This document shows positions 56,828 to 64,000 of a stretch of 64,000 bases of DNA, in pieces. A program made the position numbers and the translations under genes. The DNA lies in contig NC_015380.1 of assembly GCF_000195085.1 (NCBI RefSeq), forward strand, positions 1 through 64,000, in the 5' to 3' direction. The stretch comes from Candidatus Pelagibacter sp. IMCC9063. Its GTDB lineage: Bacteria; Pseudomonadota; Alphaproteobacteria; Pelagibacterales; Pelagibacteraceae. Each line of letters begins with the position of its first letter. Position 1 is the stretch's first letter. Under the pieces are notes generated by a model. The model had not been told where the DNA came from. It did no database searches and was given only the letters and a program-made list of their open reading frames with translations.

Positions 56828-58284
56828 TTACAATTTCTTAAAAAAACTTTTAACAAGTTGGTGAAAACCTTTATTATTAATATTTTTCATATCTTTGTTT
56901 AATTTTTCCATAAAACAAAAAGTAGACGATCTATTAAACGATTTTTCTTTAACTTTAATTATTTTGTCTACATTTGTTTTGTAAAAAATTTTAGAAGAAC
57001 TTAGGACCTCAGAAATTTTTTCATTTTTATTTTTTCCAATAATCTTGATTTTTAATTTTTGTCCATCTGTACTTAGTAATTTAAACATTTTTTTCACGAT
57101 ATTTATAATTTTAATTTGCTTACCCATTTTTAAAATTAAAATATATCCATTGGATTTGATTTGTGATGCTTCAATAACCAGACCGCACGCTTCTTTCATG
57201 CTCATAAAAAAGCGTTTCATTCTGATATCAGTAATTGTTATGGGTTTATTTGATAATATTTGATTAAAAAATATTGGTAGGGCTGATCCCGCAGATCCAA
57301 TTACATTACCAAATCTAACAATACTAAATTTAGAATTTTTATATTCATTTAGCTTAGAATAGGACTGAATAATTATTTCAGATAGTCTTTTTGTAATACC
57401 TAAAATATTTTTTGGATTTGCTGCTTTATCTGTAGAGATGAACACTACATTTATCTTCATATTTTTAATAGAATTTAACAATGAAATTGTACCAAATATA
57501 TTGTTGCTTACTGCCCCGTGAACATTATCTTCCAAATAATTTACATGCTTGTATGCCGCTGTATGAAAAATATAGTTTATTTGATGAAGTTTTATTAAAT
57601 TTGTTAAAAATTTTTCATTTTTTATATCATCTAGAATAAATTTAAATTTAGAAATATGTCCTAATAATTTTTTTTTATAAAGTTGTGCATATTTAATTCG
57701 GAATTATCTAAAATACAAATTTTATTGCATTCTGATTTTATGAGCTGCATTGCAATTTCTGAACCAATACTACCTGCACCACCTGTTATCAAAATGTTCT
57801 TATTTCTAAAACTTTTAAGAGTTTTTTTATTAATTGCAAAACTTGTTTTGTTCAAAATTTGATCAATTGATATATTTTCTATGTCTATTAATTTTATATC
57901 TTTCCTTTTAAAAAAAAATTTTCTAGGCAACGAGGATATTGTTAAAGCGTAGGGGTATAGTTTTTTTACAAGTTTACTATTTTCGCTTTCTGATAAAGAT
58001 GGAATAGCTACAATTATATTTGAAATAATATATTTTTTGGAAATAATCTTTAGCTGCTCATATGATATAACCTTTATTCCATTTATTTTAGAACCAATTT
58101 TAGATAGGTTGTCATCAATAAAACAATCTACATTTGTTTTGTTTAATTTTAATTGTGATGCAATTTTTTTCCCTGAGTACCCAGATCCATATATTGCTGT
58201 TTGAATAGAATTTTCGAAGTTCATTTTTTTAATTTTATTAAAATCACTAATCATTAGCGACTTTGTTTGAATTACTACCATCAA
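56828..58284 (-). pseudogene. CapD/FlaA1-like nucleotide-sugar dehydratase, frameshifted
   Basis: A polysaccharide-synthesis SDR of about 485 residues. The N-terminal domain has TAIYGSGYSGKKIASQL and VDCFIDDNLSKIGSKINGIK, the CoA-binding-like domain of CapD/WbpM/PglF proteins. ILITGGAGSIGSEIAMQLI starts the catalytic SDR. The frame breaks at nine T (57668-57676). The other frame continues through ISTDKAANPKNILGITKRL and VRFGNVIGSAGSALPIFF to 56828. The four N-terminal membrane helices usual in this subgroup are missing, and there are only 56 bases upstream, so the protein would be soluble. Confidence 0.8.
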
Positions 58285-58340
58285 GAATAGAATTTAAAAT
58301 TTCTAAATATGATAAAATAACTTTTGTTGTTATATTTAAA

Positions 58341-59378
58341 TTAATTAGAAACATAATTCCAAATTTTTCTACAACTACTGTTTAGGTTAAATTTTTTAAC
58401 ATTTTTAAATGCATTGTTTCTAAAAAAACTATAATTTTTTGTTATTTTTAAAATTGAATTGACAATTTCAGTCATGTTTCTATTTTTTAAAATAAATCCG
58501 TCATAACCATTTTTGATTATTAATTTAACATCACCTTTACTGCAGCAAATAACAGGTATTCCATAACTTTTAGCTTCTAAAGCGACGTAAGGAAAATTAT
58601 TTATATACGAAGTTATTATAACTATATCAGAATTCCTATAAACAATACTCTCAGGTTGCCACCCATGAAAAGTGACGTATTTTTTAAATGTTAAGAGTTT
58701 TTTCTTCATTGGACCTTCTCCAAATAAGTGAAATCTTATATTGTGTTTCTTAAAAAAATATTCTGCAAAATTGCAGAAAAAAGTAGGGTCGTTTTCACTA
58801 TTTAGTCTTCCTACAAAACTAACATTAATTTTTTTCTTATTAAATTTTTTAAAAGCTTTTTTAATGAGAATGCCATTAAATAAAACTTTATTTCTTTTTA
58901 AATACATCCAAGGAAATATACCAATCCACCATTTTCTCGCTGAATACGATCCGAATATGACTTTGTTTGAAAAAAAAAATAAAAATGAAAAAATAAAACC
59001 TGCAAAATAATGGAAATTATTGTAATTCAGAATACCGCTATGAATCGTAATACATGTTTTAATTCCTTTTTTTTTAAGAAAAATTAATAAAAAAAAATAC
59101 TTTATAAATATTATATAATTTGTGAGAAAAATTACGGTTTGCTTGTTGTTAATTTTTTTTAAAATGTCTTCTAAGCATTTTTTTGTACTAGAATAATTAT
59201 ACAATACATCTTTTTTATAAAACTCTATTTTTTTTAGAGTTTTTCTTTCAAAGTTTTTTTGTGGATTCGTGTCTATTAAAAACACTTTTTTTTTTAAATT
59301 AAAGTTTATGTGTTGTTCAAAATATTTATTGGCTCCACCTTTATATCCATTTGAAATAAAAATAATACTATCTGTCAT
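58341..59378 (-). CDS. family 4 glycosyltransferase
   Basis: A 345-residue GT-B transferase. The first domain has IIFISNGYKGGANKYFEQHI and CITIHSGILNY. The second has KINVSFVGRLNSENDPTFF, FHLFGEGPMKKKLL, VTFHGWQPESIVYRNSDIVI and FPYVALEAKSYGIPVICCSK (donor-site glutamate) followed by NGYDGFIL. The donor is unknown. It is unbroken and sits in a long minus-strand unit with CapD-like and GNAT genes. Confidence 0.85.
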   Translation of the reverse strand: MTDSIIFISNGYKGGANKYFEQHINFNLKKKVFLIDTNPQKNFERKTLKKIEFYKKDVLYNYSSTKKCLEDILKKINNKQTVIFLTNYIIFIKYFFLLIFLKKKGIKTCITIHSGILNYNNFHYFAGFIFSFLFFFSNKVIFGSYSARKWWIGIFPWMYLKRNKVLFNGILIKKAFKKFNKKKINVSFVGRLNSENDPTFFCNFAEYFFKKHNIRFHLFGEGPMKKKLLTFKKYVTFHGWQPESIVYRNSDIVIITSYINNFPYVALEAKSYGIPVICCSKGDVKLIIKNGYDGFILKNRNMTEIVNSILKITKNYSFFRNNAFKNVKKFNLNSSCRKIWNYVSN

Positions 59379-59398
59379 AAAATAATTTGCCTTTATTG

Positions 59399-59907
59399 TT
59401 ATATTTTTAAACTAAAGATTATTTTGTCGTCAAATTTATGTTTTGAAATATGAGAAATGCTAAATAATTTTCTGATTACACATTCTTTTTTAAATTTATT
59501 TTTCAATAACACCTTACGACTTGCATTATTTAATGAGTATATACCAGCATATATTTTTTTTAGTTTTAGTTTATTTTTTATAAATTGGATTACCAATTCT
59601 ATGGAATTTGATCCTAAACCCTTTCCCCAAAATTTTTTTTCTCCAATAAAATACATAATTTCACATGTATTATGATTATAATCAATTTTTCCTATTTCAA
59701 TAACTCCTACAAAAATATTATCTAGAAAAATTTTGAAGCAAATTGAATTTTTGTCTTTTAGTTTTTTTTTATAAATTTTTTTTGAGAACTTTCCGTATGT
59801 TTTGTGAATCTTTGTTCGCTAAATTTAGTTACATCCTTATCATTTAGCCATGAAACCCATTTTTTTATATGTGAATAACTTTTTAACTTTATAATTTTAA
59901 CTTTCAT
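59399..59907 (-). pseudogene. GNAT-family N-acetyltransferase, frameshifted
   Basis: The ATG at 59907 gives MKVKIIKLKSYSHIKKWVSW and LNDKDVTKFSEQRF, typical of sugar-modifying RimJ-like GNAT proteins. A run of nine T at 59762-59770 breaks the frame. The next frame continues FLDNIFVGVIEIGKIDYNHN, YFIGEKKFWGKGLGSNSIE (acetyl-CoA pyrophosphate loop, in the form KGLGS) and NASRKVLLKNKFKKE. The merged length is about 169 residues. A role in acetylating an amino sugar, as in the FdtC/QdtC route, is possible given the cupin next to it. Confidence 0.72.
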
Positions 59908-60297
59908 TTAGAGTGGATGCTTTTCAACTTCATTTTTACTATGCACTTGATTGATAAAGTTAACAATAATTGAAAAATTTGTCATAGATTCAAATTTAAA
60001 CCAAAGTTTTGGAGGTATACATAAAATTGAAGGATTAGACCTTGAAATTTTAAATACTTTTTTTTCCTTTTTACTTCTGTTCATTATTGTAAATTTAACT
60101 GTACCATGTGATACGTAAATAAGTGATTTGCACTCTTTGTGTAAATTCCAACCTTTTGTATATCCTTTTTTAATTTCGTTAAAGTACACCTCACCAAATC
60201 CCTTAAAAAAAGGTTTTTTATTATCTATATATTTTACAATACTCCCTGCAGAGCTTTTTATTTCTTTAAGTTTATAAATTTTAACCCTATTAATCAT
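59908..60297 (-). CDS. cupin-fold sugar isomerase/epimerase-like protein (WxcM/FdtA or RmlC type)
   Basis: A 129-residue double-stranded beta-helix protein. GFGEVYFNEIKKGYTKGWNL, HKECKSLIYVSHGTVKFTIM and LCIPPKLWFKFESM follow the cupin pattern of RmlC-like 3,5-epimerases and FdtA ketoisomerases. The His-Lys pair and WNLHKEC region lie where catalytic residues occur. Which of the two activities applies cannot be decided. It abuts the GNAT gene (stop next to start) and precedes a methyltransferase unit. Confidence 0.65.
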   Translation of the reverse strand: MINRVKIYKLKEIKSSAGSIVKYIDNKKPFFKGFGEVYFNEIKKGYTKGWNLHKECKSLIYVSHGTVKFTIMNRSKKEKKVFKISRSNPSILCIPPKLWFKFESMTNFSIIVNFINQVHSKNEVEKHPL

Positions 60298-60308
60298 AAA
60301 TATTCAAT

Positions 60309-61151
60309 TTACGTTTTTTGACAATCAACTACAAATGCAGATGCAAGGAAATATCCCTTCCAATCTTCAGGCTTTTCAATTTTATATGATTTTTTTTTAA
60401 ATTCAAAATTGTCAAAATTTTCAAATATTGGTGGTAAAATGTGATAATGGTAAAAATATATCCCATTTAACTTCAATCCCAACTTGTTCAAAACTTGCTT
60501 TTCAATCGTTAATGGGTTGTGGGACAATGAGTAGACTTTATAGTCATCAATATTTTTTTTAAAATTTTTATTTTTGTTAAAGCTTTTAAATATATTTAAA
60601 AAATTCTTTTTAATAGAACTATTAAATTTATCAATATTATAAAGCTTAGAAAAAAAATTTACACTATAATCATTGAATGTTGAGGAATCAAAAAGAGAAT
60701 TTCTTAGTGAAAATATCAGTCTTCCATTCTTTTTTAGCTTCTTTACCTGATTTCTTAAAGTATAATTAAATTTTTTAGAATAATAAAATGTACCCATTCC
60801 CAATATACAATCGACAGAATTATTTTTTATATGTTTTGGATTTTCAAAATCGCCTGCACATATAATATTTTCAGGAAACCTAAATATTTTTAAATTTTTT
60901 TTAGCTTCTTTAATCATATTATCTGATTTATCGTAGCCTGTAATATTAAAACCCATTTTTTTTATTTTAATCAATGGCATTCCAGTCCCACACCCTGCAT
61001 CAATAATTTTTTTTGGTTTGTAAATTTTTAATAATTTTTTAATTATTTCTAATCTTTTTACATTTGGTTCGTATAATTTTTTTTTATACATTTTATTGTA
61101 GTGATTGGTATTCTTAGATTTGTTAAAAAATTTATAGGATAATTTATTCAT
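60309..61151 (-). CDS. class I SAM-dependent methyltransferase
   Basis: A 280-residue enzyme with IIDAGCGTGMPLIKIKKMGF as SAM motif I, YDKSDNMIKEAKKN as motif II, VDCILGMGTFYYS and LKKNGRLIFSLRNS. These are those of small-molecule methyltransferases seen with CDP-sugar genes (C- or O-methylation of a keto sugar). The last third is variable. It lies between the cupin and the DUF4910 gene, spacings of 11 and 3 bases. The acceptor is unknown. Confidence 0.82.
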   Translation of the reverse strand: MNKLSYKFFNKSKNTNHYNKMYKKKLYEPNVKRLEIIKKLLKIYKPKKIIDAGCGTGMPLIKIKKMGFNITGYDKSDNMIKEAKKNLKIFRFPENIICAGDFENPKHIKNNSVDCILGMGTFYYSKKFNYTLRNQVKKLKKNGRLIFSLRNSLFDSSTFNDYSVNFFSKLYNIDKFNSSIKKNFLNIFKSFNKNKNFKKNIDDYKVYSLSHNPLTIEKQVLNKLGLKLNGIYFYHYHILPPIFENFDNFEFKKKSYKIEKPEDWKGYFLASAFVVDCQKT

Positions 61152-61154
61152 TTA

Positions 61155-62435
61155 TTAATTTTTTTTAATTAATTCTTTATAAATACTGTACCCTTTTTTA
61201 TAACTAATTTTAGATAAAACAGATATTTTTTCTAAAGAATTTTTTCCATCTGAGTATTGTAAAAAATTCATATAATCAGAAAACTTATTTTTTTTATTTT
61301 TTATAGAAAGGGTTGGGTATAATTTTCTTTTACTCATCTGGGGCTCGCATAGCAAGACTGCTTTTGGAATTTTTTTTTTAATTAATATTTCGATCGCTTT
61401 TTTTGCTACTTCAAATCCTCCTTTAATTCCCTCATGACTAACTAGATCAAAATTATCCAATGAAGTATGATATTCTGGATACTCCCAATACTTAGTTCTG
61501 AAAATTGATGCAATAGACAAATCTACTCCAGGTGAATTAAATTGTCTTTCGTCAGATCCTCTTTCTAGAAATGAGTATTCCTTAAAAGAAATCTTTAGTT
61601 TTTTGTAAGATTCAATTAACGATTCGTCCGCAATAGTATTTTTGTATTTAGTAAACATGCAAGAATGATTTTTATTATCTCCTATACAAGTAAGATTATA
61701 ACCACCTATAACATTTTTCTGAAGTTTTTTTAAATTTTTTTGGATATAGGCTATTGATCCAATCGTTTCAGGAATAAAAATAAATCTTAAACTTTTATTC
61801 AAATTAGTAATTTTTAAAAAATGGCTCATTAACGACATTGAAACAATTGGACCACTTAGCTCGTTATTTGCCATAGATGGATGGCAGACATAAGTAGAAA
61901 TCAATATTTCTTTGCTTGATTTGCCTTTTATCAAAAATTCTCCATAGTCCATCTTCCCTTTGGGGCTAAACGTAGATTTAATAACTACATTAAAATAATC
62001 TTGGGCCTTATAAGTTTTCAATATTTTTAATTTATGATTATACGAAATACAAAAGCCCCATCTTTTTTTATAGTATGAGGTAACATAGGGAATTGCGTTC
62101 GGTTGTTTCTTTAATGAGTAAATGTGCCTTAGAAGACTGTCTCTACTTATTCGTAAATCTACCGGTGCTGAGTAGCCAACGACATGTAAATTATTTTTTT
62201 TAAAATTTACTATTTCTTCACCCTTGTCATCTAGTATGAAGCCTTCTGTAATATTCCACTCTTTGGGTACAATCCAATCAAATACTTTTTTTCCAGAACC
62301 AATACTTTTGATTTTAAATTCGGGAAATTCTTTTTTTATAATATATAAAGTTTCGCGCAATCCTTTTCCTGTAATACTTCTGCATATAGGAAACAGTTTA
62401 TTTTTAGCTATATTGAAATATTTTTTTGTACTCAT
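61155..62435 (-). CDS. DUF4910 family protein (aminopeptidase-like fold)
   Basis: A 426-residue protein. The N-terminal domain has FPICRSITGKGLRETL and FDWIVPKEWNITEGFILDD. The M28-like catalytic domain has ISTYVCHPSMANNELSGPIV with the zinc-type His/Asn, FIPETIGSIAYI, LERGSDERQFNSPGVDLSI and EYHTSLDNFDLV. A C-terminal winged-helix-like part follows (about 350-426). These are the three parts of DUF4910 proteins, which are frequent in polysaccharide loci but whose true substrate is not established. Its position between a methyltransferase and an epimerase/CDP-glucose dehydratase pair suggests it acts on the sugar or its amide. Confidence 0.8.
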   Translation of the reverse strand: MSTKKYFNIAKNKLFPICRSITGKGLRETLYIIKKEFPEFKIKSIGSGKKVFDWIVPKEWNITEGFILDDKGEEIVNFKKNNLHVVGYSAPVDLRISRDSLLRHIYSLKKQPNAIPYVTSYYKKRWGFCISYNHKLKILKTYKAQDYFNVVIKSTFSPKGKMDYGEFLIKGKSSKEILISTYVCHPSMANNELSGPIVSMSLMSHFLKITNLNKSLRFIFIPETIGSIAYIQKNLKKLQKNVIGGYNLTCIGDNKNHSCMFTKYKNTIADESLIESYKKLKISFKEYSFLERGSDERQFNSPGVDLSIASIFRTKYWEYPEYHTSLDNFDLVSHEGIKGGFEVAKKAIEILIKKKIPKAVLLCEPQMSKRKLYPTLSIKNKKNKFSDYMNFLQYSDGKNSLEKISVLSKISYKKGYSIYKELIKKN

Positions 62436-62441
62436 AGATAC

Positions 62442-63237
62442 CTATTCAGCCATATAATTTATAACATTTTTAAATTTAATTCTCATATTGTATTTTTTGA
62501 AATATTCTATGCTTGCAATAGATTTTGAAACTTCTTGTATGGGTTTTTTTATATAAGTAACATTTTTATTATTTGATCTGCTTAAATTAATCAATTTTTT
62601 TACCGAAACCCCCTTTCCTGTTCCAACATCGTAAATACCAGTTAAAATTTTTTTATTTATAAATAATTTATATACCTTAGTTAAGTCATCAATATGAATA
62701 AAGTCACGTATTGATTTTCCATTATTTGCTATTCTTACTTTGATTTTTTTCTTATTTAACTTAGAAATTATAGAGAAATTTTCGTTTTTTCCGTAGACAT
62801 TAAATATTCTTAAAATATAGAAATTAATTTTTTTTTTCTTACAAAAATTATTGAGCAAATTTTCTAATGTATTTTTAACACTTGAATAAAGCTTTCTATT
62901 AAAATCATCTTCAGCTAATTCTTTTAAGAAAGAAGAATATACTGAGGAACTACTAGAAAAAATAATTTTATTAATATTTTTATAGGATTTTATAAATTCT
63001 ATTAAATCGACAATTTCTAGTAAACTTTTTGAAAAAAATTTTTTGTAGCTTTTTAAATTATTTAATTTTTTTAAGGGAAATGAAGAGTTAATAATAATAT
63101 TGAATTTTGTTTTTTCTTTTTTTTTTTAAAAACTCTTGAATAGATAATATTTTTGAGTTTGTTAATTTTTTTTTTAACTGTTTTGAAATATAGCTTCTTT
63201 TTCCTAGGATGATTGTTTGGAATTGATCTTCGTTCAT
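62442..63237 (-). pseudogene. NAD-dependent epimerase/dehydratase, frameshifted
   Basis: The ATG at 63237 starts MNEDQFQTIILGKRSYISKQ, a degenerate NAD-binding start (GKRSY instead of GxxGxxG). A run of eleven T (63117-63127) shifts the frame. The next frame continues FNIIINSSFPLKK, IIFSSSSSVYSSFL, LYSSVKNTLENLL and then FYILRIFNVYGKNENFSI, SIRDFIHIDDLTKVY and GIYDVGTGKGVSVKKL, an extended SDR of about 264 residues. Tyr-x3-Lys appears only weakly (LYSSVKN). It follows the CDP-glucose dehydratase by 14 bases and may reduce or epimerise its product. Confidence 0.72.
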
Positions 63238-63251
63238 GTGAATTCTAATTC

Positions 63252-64000
63252 TTAAAGATTGAAAAACTTGCGAATTTGATATGTTGTAAATTTATAAGGA
63301 TTTTTTTTTTCTATCAAAATAGACTTATACCATTCCGCAGTATACATAATGCTTTCTTTTATATTTAATTTAGGGTTGTATTTTAAAAGTTTTTTTGCTT
63401 TTGTTATATTTAATTGTAAATTTTTCTGTTCATAAAAATTAGATTTTTTGACATGGCAACTTCCTTTGCCCCAAAATTTAATTAAATGTTTAACAACCTC
63501 CAAAACAGAAGTTACTGTATTTGGTCTTGGTCCAAAGTTATATGCTCCTGAAAATTTTTTTGGTTTCTGATATAATTTAATACCCAACAACAAATATCCA
63601 TAAAGAGGTTCCAAAACATGCTGCCATGGTCTATTAAAATTTGGATTTCTTATTGTAATTTTCTTGTTATTTACTAGTGACTTAACAATATCAGGTATAA
63701 GTCTATTAAGTGACCAATCACCGCCACCAATTACATTACCCGCTCTTGCGCTTGCCACTCCTATATTTAACTTATCAAAATAGGTTTTGCTGTAGCTATT
63801 AATAAAAATTTCAGCAGCTGCTTTGGATGCGCTGTAAGGATCTTCTCCACCTAACTTGTCATCTTCTACAAATCCTCTAGTTGAATTGTTGCTCTTGTAG
63901 CATTTGTCAGAAGTTACACAAATTAAAGATTTTAAGCTTTTTAAGTTTTTAGAGATATCTAATATATTTAGAGTCCCCAATGAATTAACATTAATTGTTT
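63252..64000 (-). CDS. rfbG: CDP-glucose 4,6-dehydratase (N-terminus beyond window)
   Basis: The visible C-terminal 249 codons belong to an extended SDR that makes CDP-4-keto-6-deoxyglucose. LICVTSDKCYKSNNSTRGF, EDDKLGGEDPYSASKAAAEI (Tyr-x3-Lys pair), VASARAGNVIGGGDWSLNRL and IRNPNFNRPWQHVLEPLYGY are diagnostic of RfbG. The NAD-binding N-terminal 100 residues or so lie past the edge. Downstream genes (epimerase, DUF4910, methyltransferase, cupin, GNAT) read as a branched CDP-sugar pathway. Confidence 0.9.
   Translation of the reverse strand, partial: TINVNSLGTLNILDISKNLKSLKSLICVTSDKCYKSNNSTRGFVEDDKLGGEDPYSASKAAAEIFINSYSKTYFDKLNIGVASARAGNVIGGGDWSLNRLIPDIVKSLVNNKKITIRNPNFNRPWQHVLEPLYGYLLLGIKLYQKPKKFSGAYNFGPRPNTVTSVLEVVKHLIKFWGKGSCHVKKSNFYEQKNLQLNITKAKKLLKYNPKLNIKESIMYTAEWYKSILIEKKNPYKFTTYQIRKFFNL

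Overview
The window reads as chromosome of a SAR11-clade marine alphaproteobacterium (Candidatus Pelagibacter or a close relative). The DNA is very AT-rich and intergenic gaps are minimal. The tmRNA gene is circularly permuted in the alphaproteobacterial way. Gene order is also typical of the clade: hflK-hflC-DUF2065-degP, split pntA, and an aa3-type cytochrome oxidase subunit IV. A 5S rRNA gene without its 23S borders a large surface-polysaccharide region, matching the place known in Pelagibacter as hypervariable region 2 (HVR2). No transposase, integrase or CRISPR array was found.

Core part (1-26,720). One long minus-strand run carries membrane quality control (hflK, hflC, DUF2065, degP), tRNA modification (miaA) and branched-chain amino acid synthesis (ilvB, ilvN, ilvC, partial leuA). 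mrp and thyX converge. Next comes the permuted tmRNA (tag AANESYAIAA). A small accessory patch between ssrA and dmlA (10,646-13,444) holds a secreted GH5-like glycosidase, a broken tRNA-Leu and a methyltransferase. Copies of the tmRNA 3' end separate these pieces, which suggests tandem insertions at ssrA. After it come dmlA, a MazG-like enzyme, a secreted SUMF1-fold protein, a glutaredoxin, ccdA, azlCD, msrA, a frameshifted EamA permease, rodA/mrdA, rpsU (apparently with an AUU start), tRNA-fMet, tRNA-Val, the pnt transhydrogenase genes, a tiny oxidase subunit, rpmJ and a galE-like gene.

Hypervariable part (26,720-64,000). About 37 kb of sugar-polymer genes lie upstream of 5S. They include a Wzx flippase, a WecA-type initiating transferase, two Wzy/ligase-type proteins, many GT2, GT4 and GT-B glycosyltransferases, five large membrane proteins that may be GT-C glycosyltransferases, and several nucleotide-sugar modules. 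The modules are a 4,6-dehydratase, a WbpG/HisF2/HisH2 amidination set beside WbpB/E/D-like enzymes, a GDP-mannose 3,5-epimerase with a carbamoyltransferase, and a CDP-glucose 4,6-dehydratase set with a DUF4910 protein. Together they would build, flip, polymerise and decorate a cell-surface glycan. The strand flips about every 1-6 kb, as expected of a mosaic of imported blocks.

About a dozen and a half genes, nearly all in the hypervariable part, are broken by a single frameshift at an A or T run, usually of 8-11 bases. They may be sequencing errors in homopolymers or true phase-variable tracts; the sequence alone cannot decide. They are listed as frameshifted genes with merged coordinates.
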